The notes beneath the pieces are model-generated. The model had not been told where the DNA came from. It worked only from the letters and a program-made list of their open reading frames with translations, and did not search any database. Made by a program: the position numbers and the translations under genes. From Chloroflexota bacterium (lineage in GTDB: Bacteria > Chloroflexota > Limnocylindria > Limnocylindrales > CSP1-4), in the NCBI GenBank assembly GCA_003158875.1, contig PMLK01000078.1, positions 1,569 through 41,183 on the forward strand: a DNA stretch of 39,615 nt, written 5' to 3'. Positions 30,499 through 39,614 of the stretch are shown here, piece by piece (the stretch's first letter is position 1; every line of letters starts with the position of its first letter).

Positions 30499-31809
30499 GT
30501 GAAAGAGGATCGTTCTGTCGGCGTTATCGGTCTTGGCTACGTGGGTTTGCCGCTAGCTCTGGGCCTGACTGAGGCCGGCCTGAATATCCTGGGCATGGAC
30601 GCTAGTGCCAGCCGCGTCGATGAGCTGAACGCCGGCCACTCCCCTATCGACGACATAGACGACGCGCGCCTCGGAGCCGCGCTGAAGAGCGGTTTCCGCG
30701 TGATGGGCCCGGATCCGGCCGAGCTGTCCAGGATGGATGCGGTCATCGTCTGCGTGCCCACCCCGATCACACAATCCAAAGATCCGGATCTCGCGCCGGT
30801 ACTCTCGGCGGCCGGATTGGTGTCGAGCGGACTGCGAGCCGGGCAACTCGTCGTGCTCCAGTCGACGACCTTCCCCGGCACCACGACCGGGCCGTTCCGC
30901 GAGGTCCTCGAAAAGTCGGGCCTGGTTGCGGGCCGCGATTTTGACCTTGCCTTCGCTCCGGAGCGGGTCAATCCCGGCGACCCCGCCAGCTCCGGGCGGT
31001 TGGTGCCGCGCCTCGTCGGTGGCATCACCCCCGATGCGACCGCCCGCGCCCGCCGTCTCTTCGAGAACATTAACGCCACCGTCATCCCGCTGTCGTCGCC
31101 GGACACCGCGGAGATGGCCAAGCTCCTCGAGAACGTCTTCCGCAACATCAACATCGCCTTCGTCAACCAGCTCGCTCTGTTGTGCGAGCGAATGGGCCTG
31201 GACGTCTGGGAGGTGATCGACGCGGCGGCCACCAAGCCGTTCGGTTTCATGGCCTTCCGGCCCGGACCCGGCGTCGGCGGCCACTGCATTCCGGTCGACC
31301 CTTACTACCTCTCCTGGCGCGCCCGAGAGTTCGACTTCGTGGAACGGTTCATCGAGCTGGCCGGCGACATCAACCTGACCATGCCCCGGCACGTGGTGGA
31401 TCTCACCGCCGACGCGCTGAACGAACGCGGCAGAGCCCTCAAGGGGGCGCGTGTCGGCGTCGTGGGAGTGGCCTTCAAACCGGATGTCCAGGACGCCCGC
31501 AACACGCCCGCCTCAGACGTTCTGGCTCAGCTCGCGGCACGCGGAGCTGACGTGAGGTTCCACGACCCTCTCGTCGCCGAGTTGAAGGATTCGGCCGGCG
31601 TCGTCCGTACCTCGATCTCGTTCGAGGAGTTGATGTCCGGATCGGATGTCCTGGTAATCCTGACGCCGCACAAGTCGCTCGACTGGACTGCGATCTTCGA
31701 CCGGGCGGACCTGATCGTGGACACGGTCAACAGCTCCCGAGGCCGCGTCAAACGAGCCAATCAGGTCCTGCGACTTGGCGCGGGCTGGGCATCGCCGGAC
31801 GCCGTGTAG
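30499..31809 (+). CDS. UDP-N-acetylhexosamine 6-dehydrogenase (WbpA/WecC-like)
   Basis: This 436-residue NAD-dependent enzyme oxidises C6 of a UDP-sugar to the uronate. The Rossmann motif is GLGYVGLPLA near the N-terminus. CVPTP, STTFPGTT and PERVNPGD follow. The catalytic Cys is at 263 in GPGVGGHCIPVDPYYLSW, a form seen in UDP-GlcNAc or UDP-ManNAc dehydrogenases rather than UDP-glucose dehydrogenase. The C-terminal domain has GVAFKPDVQDARNTPA. GTG 30499 has GGAGG 4 nt upstream and gives normal family length. With wecB nearby, UDP-ManNAcA is the likely product, but UDP-GlcNAcA is possible. Confidence 0.9.
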   Translation: MKEDRSVGVIGLGYVGLPLALGLTEAGLNILGMDASASRVDELNAGHSPIDDIDDARLGAALKSGFRVMGPDPAELSRMDAVIVCVPTPITQSKDPDLAPVLSAAGLVSSGLRAGQLVVLQSTTFPGTTTGPFREVLEKSGLVAGRDFDLAFAPERVNPGDPASSGRLVPRLVGGITPDATARARRLFENINATVIPLSSPDTAEMAKLLENVFRNINIAFVNQLALLCERMGLDVWEVIDAAATKPFGFMAFRPGPGVGGHCIPVDPYYLSWRAREFDFVERFIELAGDINLTMPRHVVDLTADALNERGRALKGARVGVVGVAFKPDVQDARNTPASDVLAQLAARGADVRFHDPLVAELKDSAGVVRTSISFEELMSGSDVLVILTPHKSLDWTAIFDRADLIVDTVNSSRGRVKRANQVLRLGAGWASPDAV

Positions 31810-31825
31810 GCTCCGCCGCGGAAAG

Positions 31826-33214
31826 TCATCGGAATCGGGCCAACCCCGCCATCTTCAGCACGCGGCTGAGGAGTCGCGTGCCCGTCCCGAACAAGATCCG
31901 CAATTCGTCCCTGCCCGGCACGAAGAGCGATCTCCACGGCTGACCCGACAGCCGGCTGGCGAGGTACACGTACAGGCCCGCCTGCAACGTGTACGACACC
32001 AGCGATGCGAGCGACGCTCCGACGATTCCGAGCTTCGGGATCAACAATATGTTCAGGGCGACGTTGATGATGAGCACCCCGATCGTCCCCATCGCCATCA
32101 CCCCTGGTCGACCCCTGCCCGCGACGTAACTGCCCATTACCTTGGCCAGACTCATCGAAACAGCCCCGGGCAGCAGCACCAGGAAGGGAGGGATGCTGTC
32201 ACCGAAACGCGGCAGGATCATGTGGATTCCGACGAAGGCAGTCGGGATGAGGCATAGAGCCAGCCCAATTGAGAGCAGCGTCGACAGGCGGCCGACCCTC
32301 CCTATCCACAGATTTGCCTCCTCCGGCGTCGCACCCGCCACTCTGGGCAGCAGGATCGTCGAGATGGAGTCGGGGATATAGAAGATCAGTTCATCCATGG
32401 TAACTGCCAGGCTGTACTGGCCGAGGGCATAGTCGTAGTTGCTCATCTCGGCCTGGATGATGTATGTGTCGGCCCGGTAGTTGAAGTAGCTCGCAAAGAG
32501 CGACGGAGCTGCCCGGACGCCGTAAGAGACGAGTTGCTTGAGGGAGGCCGGATCCGCACCCGGGCTTGTTTTGCCGAGGCGCCTCAGGGCCACCATGACC
32601 GCGAGCGCCGTCAAGACGTTGTACGTGACGGATCCGGCAACCGCGCCGTTGATCCCGAACCGCAAGAGCATGACAAGGACTACGACCAGGCCGAGGAGAA
32701 CGGCGGCCAGCCACAGCTGGATCAGGTTGTAGACCTTGACCGCGTGGCGGCCATAGAGAATCGCGCCACCAAACGATGCGAGCATGCCGGCCGGGATCGT
32801 CAGCACGACAACCCGCAACAGGTAGTCCGGGGCAGCCCTAAGTACAGAGGTCTCGAGCACGGGCAGACCGAACCAAACGACCACGATCATGAACGTCGAC
32901 AGAACCACTGTGAATATCGCCGTGGCTCTGACGAGGCTGCGCAGCTGAGCGCCCTTGCCCGCGTAGTAGTTGACCGCGCTCGGCAGGCCAAGCATTCCCA
33001 GTGCGGCAAGCATTCCGGGAAGGGCGACCACTGCCACGTAGGCGCCCTTGCCCTCCGGCCCGAGAATGCGCGACAGCAGCACGGAAGTCAGGAAGGCGAT
33101 GGCGAAGAGAGTCACTCGAGTCGCCAGAACACCGGCGACCCGTTTGGCGAAGGTCCCGGTCGCCGCCTTCCTGGGCGGCGCGCTCGGCGCGGCCGCCGAC
33201 TCCTCGCCGCTCAA
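31826..33214 (-). CDS. Wzx-type polysaccharide flippase (MATE/MOP superfamily)
   Basis: This 462-residue membrane protein has about twelve to fourteen hydrophobic helices. The first reads RVTLFAIAFLTSVLLSRILGPEGKGAYVAV, the hallmark opening of Wzx/RfbX lipid-linked oligosaccharide flippases. It would move undecaprenyl-linked repeat units across the membrane. TTG 33214 overlaps the upstream glycosyltransferase stop (TTGA), so coupling is likely and no Shine-Dalgarno is needed. Upstream in-frame extension to 33562 lies wholly inside that gene and is rejected. It converges on the dehydrogenase with 16 bp between stops. Confidence 0.9.
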   Translation of the reverse strand: MSGEESAAAPSAPPRKAATGTFAKRVAGVLATRVTLFAIAFLTSVLLSRILGPEGKGAYVAVVALPGMLAALGMLGLPSAVNYYAGKGAQLRSLVRATAIFTVVLSTFMIVVVWFGLPVLETSVLRAAPDYLLRVVVLTIPAGMLASFGGAILYGRHAVKVYNLIQLWLAAVLLGLVVVLVMLLRFGINGAVAGSVTYNVLTALAVMVALRRLGKTSPGADPASLKQLVSYGVRAAPSLFASYFNYRADTYIIQAEMSNYDYALGQYSLAVTMDELIFYIPDSISTILLPRVAGATPEEANLWIGRVGRLSTLLSIGLALCLIPTAFVGIHMILPRFGDSIPPFLVLLPGAVSMSLAKVMGSYVAGRGRPGVMAMGTIGVLIINVALNILLIPKLGIVGASLASLVSYTLQAGLYVYLASRLSGQPWRSLFVPGRDELRILFGTGTRLLSRVLKMAGLARFR

Positions 33215-34317
33215 GAGGAGGTCACGGTTCGAACGTCGGCGATCGGGCCGACCGGTACTCCGAGAGTCTCCAGGACGGTCCTGCCCCGGGCATCCCAGGT
33301 ATTGTCCGGGGCCTCGGCAAAGGCGCGGGCCGCGACCGCGCAACGCTCCGCGAGGCCATCTTCGGTGAGCATGCGAGTCAAACCGTCGGCCAGGCCCTCG
33401 ACCGTGTCGGGGGTGAAGAGGGCTGCGCCCGACGACTCGAGCAGACGAACCGTTTCGGTGGCGGCGGTTGCGACGATCGGCTTGCCGTAGCTGAGGTAGT
33501 CCCACAGCTTGATCGGCAGTACGAAGTTGGTGTACTCGATGATCGGGCGTGGAATCACGCACAGCCGGGCGCCGCGCAGCAACTCCACCAGCTCATCGCG
33601 GCCGGCTCTCCGGGCGTCCACGTACTCTGGCAGCGTCGCTCGCCGCTCCGCCGACAGCTGGCCGACCGCCAGGAGCCTTGCCTCTGGGCACCGCGCGCGA
33701 ACCAGACCCATCGCTTGGATCAGAGTCTCAAAGCCGTCGGCCCAGGCCGTAGCTCCGACGTAGGCGACGATTGGGTCCTTGCCCGCTCCCAGATCGGGTG
33801 AGGCGGTGTCGGTTCCGGGCGGGAGAAGTTGCGGCGACTTCAGGTGCAGTACCTCGGCCAGGCCGAACGATTGCACGAAGCGCACCGTCGCAATGCGGGC
33901 GAGGATCGGGTTCGTGGCCCTCCAGGCCCAGTCCATGAAGACGCGCAGACGCCGCCTTGGATAGACGTCTCGATACAGCTGGTAGGCGTCGCGGAAATAG
34001 ACGCCGACAGGCTTGCGAAGCAGCCGCATCAGCAGCAGGAACGCCAGGTCGTTCGGCATAGAGGTCGTGGTCGCCGCCTCGACATAGACCGCCCGAACTC
34101 GCCTCGAGCCACCGCCCCTCAGCCACTTCAAGACGGCGACGGTACGGGCCCGACCGTTTCTGCCTGTGATCCGCTCCGTGGGTGCCAGTCCCGACAGGGC
34201 CCGGGTCATCATCTCGATGCGCACCTTCGGCGCGCGATCCAACCCGGTCGGGTCGTACATACCGTAGAGGAGAATCCCTTGTCCGGTCGAGCTAGCGGCA
34301 TCCGGGGCGGCAGTCAA
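33211..34317 (-). CDS. Glycosyltransferase (GT-B fold, family 4-like)
   Basis: This 368-residue protein has a weakly conserved N-terminal domain (GILLYGMYDPTGLDRAPKVR; PVGVYFRDAYQLYRDVYP). The C-terminal donor domain is clearer, with PIVAYVGATAWADGFETLIQAM, ARLCVIPRP and LPIKLWDYLSYGKPIVATAA. It lacks the usual E-x7-E spacing, so the class is GT4-like rather than certain. TTG 34317 has GAGG upstream. The stop overlaps the flippase start, giving a two-gene translational unit. It lies 146 bp downstream of the LCP gene on the same strand. Confidence 0.85.
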   Translation of the reverse strand: MTAAPDAASSTGQGILLYGMYDPTGLDRAPKVRIEMMTRALSGLAPTERITGRNGRARTVAVLKWLRGGGSRRVRAVYVEAATTTSMPNDLAFLLLMRLLRKPVGVYFRDAYQLYRDVYPRRRLRVFMDWAWRATNPILARIATVRFVQSFGLAEVLHLKSPQLLPPGTDTASPDLGAGKDPIVAYVGATAWADGFETLIQAMGLVRARCPEARLLAVGQLSAERRATLPEYVDARRAGRDELVELLRGARLCVIPRPIIEYTNFVLPIKLWDYLSYGKPIVATAATETVRLLESSGAALFTPDTVEGLADGLTRMLTEDGLAERCAVAARAFAEAPDNTWDARGRTVLETLGVPVGPIADVRTVTSS

Positions 34318-34463
34318 CCGTCTACCTCAGTCCGAGGGCGACTGGACGCAGCAAGGCGCGCCAAAGACGGACGATGGCTGGTTGGACATGGCTGCAAGGA
34401 TAACTCAGCACCCGTCGTCGACACCGAGCCCAATCCCGATCGGCGTGGCGCAATCACGGACCA

Positions 34464-35870
34464 CTACGGGCAATTGTTGGCGGGCGTCGCCTTGCCGTAG
34501 TAAAGGCTGTCCTGGCCGAACATCGCGATCGACGTAGCGGCCGTCTTTGGAATGTTCAGGCAGATCGAGTCCGCCCCGCTAAGCGACCTGGGAATGCTCG
34601 TCGTGTACGGAGGGCCTAGCACGAGGTTCGTGAAGTTGGAGTCGGGGACGTTCAGGGCATCGGCGAGGTAGTCCGCGACCATCGTCGGCTGGAAATTGGG
34701 GGAGGTCTGGACGCTGGCGCCGACCTGCGAGATGAGGTCCGAGAGATGCAGAATTTGCCCGGGCTGCGACATCTTGGTCAGGAGGGCGCGCATCACCTGC
34801 TGCTGCCGCGCCGCGCGCTTGTAGTCGTTGCAGCCGGCGCACTTGCGGTCTCTGGCGTATGCCAGAGCGTTAGCGCCGTTGAGGTGCTGCGGGCCGGCCG
34901 CCAGATAGAAGCCGTAATGGCCGTTCAGCCAGTCATACATCTTGTCGTCCAGGATGCTGGCATTGACGACGTCGATTCCGCCGACGGCGTCGATCATCTT
35001 CTGGAACCCGGCGAGATTCATGATGGCCCAGTAGTCGATGTGCACCCCAACGAGGTACTGGACCTCATTGACGAGCGTCAGGTACGGGCTGTCCGGGGAT
35101 TTGATCGTGCCCTTTGAAATGTACTTGGGCATGTAGGTGATTTCGATGTTGTAAGGGTCCCGGCCACCGTAGTAGAACTTGAAGCCGGCCACCTCACGCG
35201 GGATGCTGATCATCTGGATCGAGTCGGACTTCGGATCGAAGCTCACGACCATGATCGAGTCGTAGTGCGTGTCGTTCCGGCCTGAATTGGCCGCTCCCTG
35301 GGCCGAGTCCATGCCGGTGAACAGCATCGTGACACGGCCGCTCGCGGCCTCGGTCGGCGCGGCGCTGGGCGTAGGTTCGAAAGACACGCCCGCCAGATCG
35401 CTCGGCTGGGGTGTGGAGAGATCGGCGAAGCCATTGGCCTGACCGTAGGCCTGATTCTCGGCGCTGTAGCCGACCGCCAGCAAATAGCCCAAGTAGCCGT
35501 GCGTGATGACGATGATCGCGGCCAGAGCGAGCGGCACTGCCACCTGCGCCGTTCTCGAGGCTCGTATGCGCCTGCCGGTGAAGAAAGGCTGCAGAACGGC
35601 TACGAGGCGCCAGGCGCCGAAGGCCAAAACGATGACGAAGGCGAGCGCAACGTAGTTCGGGTCTACGAAGCGGGCGGCGAAGACCAATCCACCCTGGCGC
35701 AGCTGGTAGGCAACCACGGCCAGGAGGACGAACGCCGGGATGGCAAAGATCGCCGCCAGGCGTCGTTTCCCGGCGTACAACTGGCCCAGGCCGGGCCAGA
35801 AGAATGAGAGCAGGGACGCGACAGAGGGCGATCGCCCGCTGCGGTTGGTCGGCTGAGGGGTGGTTTCCAC
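34464..35870 (-). CDS. LCP family (LytR-CpsA-Psr) glycopolymer ligase with TM2-like N-terminus
   Basis: This 468-residue protein would transfer a polyprenyl-linked glycopolymer to the cell wall. The LCP domain (about 180-380) contains TMLFTGMDSAQG, DSIMVVSFDP, MISIPREV, the later DAVGGIDVVN, and AYARDRKCAGCNDYKRAARQQQVMRA (written here as landmarks AYARDRK and DYKRAARQQQ), all typical. The N-terminal 120 residues are unusual. They hold SLLSFFWPGLGQLYAGKRRLA, a TM2/DUF5683-like signature, and three or more hydrophobic helices instead of one. GTG 35870 is the first sensible start. An LCP ligase in this locus supports a cell wall acceptor for the polysaccharide. Confidence 0.9.
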   Translation of the reverse strand: METTPQPTNRSGRSPSVASLLSFFWPGLGQLYAGKRRLAAIFAIPAFVLLAVVAYQLRQGGLVFAARFVDPNYVALAFVIVLAFGAWRLVAVLQPFFTGRRIRASRTAQVAVPLALAAIIVITHGYLGYLLAVGYSAENQAYGQANGFADLSTPQPSDLAGVSFEPTPSAAPTEAASGRVTMLFTGMDSAQGAANSGRNDTHYDSIMVVSFDPKSDSIQMISIPREVAGFKFYYGGRDPYNIEITYMPKYISKGTIKSPDSPYLTLVNEVQYLVGVHIDYWAIMNLAGFQKMIDAVGGIDVVNASILDDKMYDWLNGHYGFYLAAGPQHLNGANALAYARDRKCAGCNDYKRAARQQQVMRALLTKMSQPGQILHLSDLISQVGASVQTSPNFQPTMVADYLADALNVPDSNFTNLVLGPPYTTSIPRSLSGADSICLNIPKTAATSIAMFGQDSLYYGKATPANNCP

Positions 35871-35964
35871 GGCGCTGGGAATGTACCACAGGACCCGGAA
35901 AGACTCTGTTTTGGGCGCCTTGGCCCGGCCGACCCGATTGCCGGACGGCCGCAGCCTCGCCTAG

Positions 35965-36531
35965 TTAGTACGTGAAGTTGGCCGCTTCCGGTCGAGCCAG
36001 CCACTCCGCGAGGGTCTGAGCCGACTCATCCTTGGCCGAGAGAACCGGGTCTGTGACCGGCCACTCGACGCCGATCGCCGGATCGTTCCAGCGAATGCCC
36101 GATTCCGCAGCCTTGTTGTATGTGCCGGTCGTCAGGTATTCGATCTCGGCAACGTCCGAGAGCGCACAGAAGCCGCGGGCGAAGCCGGCCGGGGCCCACA
36201 GCTCTCGCGGTTCATCGGCGTTTGCCTCCATACCGACCCAGCGGCCAAGGGTAGGAGATCCGACCCGGATGTCGACGGCCACGAGAAACGCCCGCCCGAC
36301 GATGACCCTCATTAGCTTTCCCATGGGCGGGTCCCACTGGAAGTGCAGGCCGCGCACGACACTCTTTGCCGAGCGAGAATGGTTCATCTGGCGGAAAGTG
36401 TCCGGCAGTCCCAGCGCACCGAACAGATCCTGGCGGAACACCTCAAGAAAGAAGCCGCGGCCATCTGGGAACCTCTCCGGGACGACGATCTTGACGTCGT
36501 CGAGAGCCGTCGATTCGAGGGAAAAGGGCAT
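35965..36531 (-). CDS. rmlC: dTDP-4-dehydrorhamnose 3,5-epimerase family protein
   Basis: This 188-residue cupin is of normal RmlC length and epimerises dTDP-4-keto-6-deoxyglucose on the route to dTDP-rhamnose. RGFFLEVFRQDLF, VVRGLHFQ (catalytic His at 63), AVDIRVGSPTLGRW, LWAPAGFARGFCAL and YLTTGTYNKAAESGIRWNDP (substrate-contact Tyr region) are all present. No rmlA, rmlB or rmlD is in the window, so the product route is incomplete here. It lies upstream of the LCP gene on the same strand (94-bp gap) and divergent from the initiating transferase. Confidence 0.92.
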   Translation of the reverse strand: MPFSLESTALDDVKIVVPERFPDGRGFFLEVFRQDLFGALGLPDTFRQMNHSRSAKSVVRGLHFQWDPPMGKLMRVIVGRAFLVAVDIRVGSPTLGRWVGMEANADEPRELWAPAGFARGFCALSDVAEIEYLTTGTYNKAAESGIRWNDPAIGVEWPVTDPVLSAKDESAQTLAEWLARPEAANFTY

Positions 36532-36652
36532 CGCGCTGGTGCTCCAGGACTCGTGTGGACATCACGCCGCGGGCGTGAAACCGGGCCGCAACCAGGGTCG
36601 GCCAGCGCGTCCCTTGATCGAACCCGCCACGCTGAAGAATACTCAATCGTCG

Positions 36653-36681
36653 TTGCGACATCGGTTCGCAGGCGCGATACT
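36653..36681 (+). promoter_or_regulatory. Sigma-70-type promoter of the initiating transferase
   Basis: TTGCGA (36653-36658) and GATACT (36676-36681) are separated by exactly 17 bp, each matching four of six consensus bases. Transcription would begin near 36688, which lies after ATG 36683 and therefore argues for the later TTG 36734 start. Confidence 0.5.
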
Positions 36682-36733
36682 CATGATAAGAGGGAACGCC
36701 GAGTTCGCCTCCCACAGGAAAAGGGGAGGGAGT

Positions 36734-38149
36734 TTGGTCCGCCGCTACGGTGCGATCCTGCGCTGGTCATTGGCCGCCGCCGATACGATCCTGGCGATAC
36801 TCGTGATCATCGGCGCCGCCAACTTCAGATTCGGCGAGGACCCGGGCTGGCCGCTCGACAAGTCCCCGTCGCTGCCGGACCCGACCTTCACGGTCGGCGT
36901 CTTCATCGGCATGTGGATCGCCGTGCTGTGGATGCACGGCATGTACCGCAGTCGGGCGCGGTGGACGCGCCGCAGCGATGTCGCCACGATCCTGCGGGCA
37001 ACGGTCGTCCAGCTGGTTGCGACCCTGAGCCTGCTCTGGCTCTTCAAGTTACCGGACGTGAGTCGTCTGCTGCTGGCGGTCGTCTTCCCGGCTCTCGCCG
37101 TCGCCGCCATCGGCATCCGCATCGCCGTTCGCCAGATCCTGGTGCTGGCTCGCGACAACGGCCGGAACGTTCGCTACATGCTCATCCTGGGCGCGGGGCC
37201 CCGAGCCAAAGCATTTGCGGATCTCGTCGAGACGCACGCCGAATTGGGCCTCGTCGTGATTGGGCATCTCAAGGCCGACACGTCGGACACGGGCATAGTT
37301 CTGGATCGACCGCTTCTCGGAATGGTCGACGACCTCGAACAGATTCTTCACAGCGAGATCGTCGACGAGGTGGCGATCTGTCTGCCGTTTGCGATGGAGG
37401 AGTTGATCGAGCAAGTTGCCCTTCTGTGCGAGCAGGAAGGCAAGGTCGTCCGGATGCCCGTCGCCCCGATGGAGCGGCTCTTTACCACCGGCACGCTGGA
37501 GAACATCGACGGCATCGGCGTTTACTCGCTGGCCAACGGCCCTGATCGCGCCATCGGTCTGGCGCTCAAGCGCCTCATCGATATCGTGGGCGCCAGCCTC
37601 TTGCTCATCATCCTATCCCCGATCCTGCTTCTTCTGGGGATTGCAATTTGGCTGGACTCGAGACGCCCGGTCGTCTTCCGTCAGGAACGGGTCGGCCTTC
37701 ACGGCCGGTCGTTCAACGTCCTGAAGTTTCGCAGCATGTGCGTTGACGCTGAGGAACGCCTGCCCGAGTTGCGCCCGCAAAACGTGATCAACGGTCACGC
37801 CTTCAAACTGGAGAGGGATCCGCGCATAACGCGAGTTGGACGCTTTCTGCGCCGTTCGTCCCTCGACGAACTGCCTCAACTCATCAATGTGCTGCGGGGC
37901 CAGATGAGCCTGGTCGGCCCTCGCCCGCCGCTGCCCAGCGAAGTCGCCCATTACGACACGTGGCATCGTCGCAGGCTGTCGATGAAGCCGGGCATGACCG
38001 GCTTGTGGCAGGTTCGGGCCCGGCACAGTTCCGAGTTCGATCACTGGGTTGCCCAGGACCTGGAGTACATCGACAGCTGGTCGCTCTGGCTGGACTTCAA
38101 GATCATCGCCCGAACCGTACCGGCGGTTATCGGTGGTAGCGGCCGGTAG
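36734..38149 (+). CDS. Polyprenyl-phosphate sugar-1-phosphate transferase (WcaJ/WbaP family)
   Basis: This 471-residue enzyme starts repeat-unit assembly by moving a sugar-1-phosphate onto undecaprenyl phosphate. There are four or five N-terminal hydrophobic helices, a CoA-binding-like middle domain (MLILGAGPRAKAFADLV) and a re-entrant helix (IDIVGASLLLIILSPILLLL). The catalytic domain has VFRQERVGLHGRSFNVLKFRSM, RVGRFLRRSSLDELPQLINVLRG, SLVGPRPPLP and KPGMTGLWQV. TTG 36734 has GGGGAGGG just upstream and lies after the predicted transcription start. ATG 36683 (488 residues) is the alternative. Long upstream frames overlap rmlC and are rejected. Confidence 0.93.
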   Translation: MVRRYGAILRWSLAAADTILAILVIIGAANFRFGEDPGWPLDKSPSLPDPTFTVGVFIGMWIAVLWMHGMYRSRARWTRRSDVATILRATVVQLVATLSLLWLFKLPDVSRLLLAVVFPALAVAAIGIRIAVRQILVLARDNGRNVRYMLILGAGPRAKAFADLVETHAELGLVVIGHLKADTSDTGIVLDRPLLGMVDDLEQILHSEIVDEVAICLPFAMEELIEQVALLCEQEGKVVRMPVAPMERLFTTGTLENIDGIGVYSLANGPDRAIGLALKRLIDIVGASLLLIILSPILLLLGIAIWLDSRRPVVFRQERVGLHGRSFNVLKFRSMCVDAEERLPELRPQNVINGHAFKLERDPRITRVGRFLRRSSLDELPQLINVLRGQMSLVGPRPPLPSEVAHYDTWHRRRLSMKPGMTGLWQVRARHSSEFDHWVAQDLEYIDSWSLWLDFKIIARTVPAVIGGSGR

Positions 38150-38164
38150 CGACCGGTAGAGACC
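38135..38164. repeat. 10-bp tandem repeat across the transferase stop codon
   Basis: GGTAGCGGCC, GGTAGCGACC and GGTAGAGACC follow each other directly; the stop TAG is in the second unit. A small GGCGC-CGA-GCGCC hairpin (38199-38211) follows before the convergent gene and may aid termination. Confidence 0.65.
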
Positions 38165-38220
38165 GGGCTGACCTGGGCACTAGAGTCCCGACACACCCGG
38201 CGCCGAGCGCCACGACATCG

Positions 38221-39162
38221 TCAGTCCTGGCCCCACCATCGGCTTAGCCGCTTCGATTGACGCGTGGCGACGGCCGCAGCCTTCAAGGCCCACACCCGTC
38301 TGGAGGCCACGTGAAATCGCATGTGGAAACAGGCCAGGGTGGCTATCCGCGCTGACGCCTTCTCTCTTGCGGACAACGTTGAGGCATCGACGGCCGCGAG
38401 GTGCCGGTCGCGCAGCGCGCGGAACAGTCGAGGGGCAGGCATGGAGGCACGCTCCGCGGCGGTGGAGCGATTCAGGTCCCCCAGCTGGCGAATTCGGGCC
38501 TGATCGGCCGTCTCCGGCGGCCTGTTACGACGGCGCAGGAAGAGCTGCCCGTCGACCGTCAGGATCCGTCCCTGCAGCGCCATTTTCGCCAGAACGAGGC
38601 GGTCCGGAGCCAGAACGTCGCTGTAACCTTGCGTCGCCGCGATTGCCTCACGGCGCGCGACCCCGTAGATCATGTTGCAGATCCCCAGGCGCCAGATCAG
38701 ATGGCGGTAGCGGTCGAGGCTGGACGCGTCCCGGAGGTCTATCTGGTCGTCCATCTCCTCGATGGCATTGCCTTCTTCGTCGATAAGGACACTGCGCGGG
38801 TACGCGAGCACCGCGGAATCGTCGGCTTCGAGGGCGTCGACACAGCTCGAGATGAACGTGGGCGCCCACAGATCGTGGTCGGACGCCCACATGAAATAGG
38901 CTCCCCGAGCCTCACCGAGGCAGAAGTTGAAATTGGCCATCTCCCCGAGGTTGGACGCCTGACGGATGTAACGGATTCGCGGCGAGCGCTTCGCATAGGA
39001 CCGGCCTACCGTCTCGGTCTGGTCCGTCGAGCAGTCGTCGCTGATGACGAGATCCCAGAGTGGATAGTCCTGAGCCAGCAGCGAATCGATCGCCCAGGCC
39101 AGGTACCGCCCACCGTTGTACGCCGGCATGGCAATCGTCACCAGGGGCACGCTACGCCGCAA
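38221..39162 (-). CDS. Glycosyltransferase family 2
   Basis: This 313-residue GT-A glycosyltransferase opens with VPLVTIAMPAYNGGRYLAWAIDSLLAQ. It has VISDDCSTDQT and FMWASDHDLWAP, the DxD-type donor/metal site (here ASDHD). The C-terminal 60 residues are Arg-rich and may touch the membrane. TTG 39162 has AAGG about 7 nt upstream and lies nine residues before the fold; GTG 39150 and a far-upstream start at 39270 are less likely. It converges on the initiating transferase. Donor sugar unknown. Confidence 0.88.
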   Translation of the reverse strand: MRRSVPLVTIAMPAYNGGRYLAWAIDSLLAQDYPLWDLVISDDCSTDQTETVGRSYAKRSPRIRYIRQASNLGEMANFNFCLGEARGAYFMWASDHDLWAPTFISSCVDALEADDSAVLAYPRSVLIDEEGNAIEEMDDQIDLRDASSLDRYRHLIWRLGICNMIYGVARREAIAATQGYSDVLAPDRLVLAKMALQGRILTVDGQLFLRRRNRPPETADQARIRQLGDLNRSTAAERASMPAPRLFRALRDRHLAAVDASTLSAREKASARIATLACFHMRFHVASRRVWALKAAAVATRQSKRLSRWWGQD

Positions 39163-39299
39163 TCGGGGACCTTTCTTACTACGCAGGCAGCGGTCAGGAA
39201 GCCGACCGTCCGCGATGTTACAGACCCGGTTTCCGGAACTATTCAGCGGCGACGAGACCCTCGCCGCCAAGAGACAACTCCCGGCCTGAACCCGGCGGG

Positions 39300-39614
39300 C
39301 TACGGACCTCGGAAGTAGCCGGTCACATCCAGCACCAGCTGTGTTGTGTTGCCTCGATTGGACATGTATGTGGCATATATCCCGCCACCGCCGCTGAGCG
39401 AAACTGTCAGGCCGTTGGCCTTGACGTCGCCCTTGACGAAATTGAGGGTCGATGAGGTTGGATAAGCCACCGCGTCCGGACCAACGAAGATCGCCCAGGA
39501 GCTTGTCTCATTGGTAACGGTGAGGTTGCCGCTGATGGCGACCGCGTCGGACGGGATGCCCCGGCCCGTGATCTGGACTGCGCGGGGCGAGTTGGCCACA
39601 AGCTTGCTCGAGAC
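39300..39614 (-). CDS. C-terminal fragment of a probable secreted beta-rich protein
   Basis: The frame is open to the right edge, so only the last 104 residues or so are seen. They are Ser/Thr/Gly/Val-rich and poor in charge, with ITGRGIPSDAVAISGNLTVT, STLNFVKGDVKANGLTV and the ending TTQLVLDVTGYFRGP. The final VLDVTGYF motif is common at the end of secreted actinobacterial and Chloroflexota proteins of unknown role. The GTG at 39599 is internal. The N-terminus, including any signal peptide, lies outside the window. Confidence 0.75.
   Translation of the reverse strand, partial: VSSKLVANSPRAVQITGRGIPSDAVAISGNLTVTNETSSWAIFVGPDAVAYPTSSTLNFVKGDVKANGLTVSLSGGGGIYATYMSNRGNTTQLVLDVTGYFRGP

Noticed and set aside
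36683-36733. ATG 36683 as start of the initiating transferase
   Set aside because: It lies 2 bp after the predicted -10 box, before the likely transcription start, and has no Shine-Dalgarno, whereas TTG 36734 has GGGGAGGG. It remains possible if another promoter is used.
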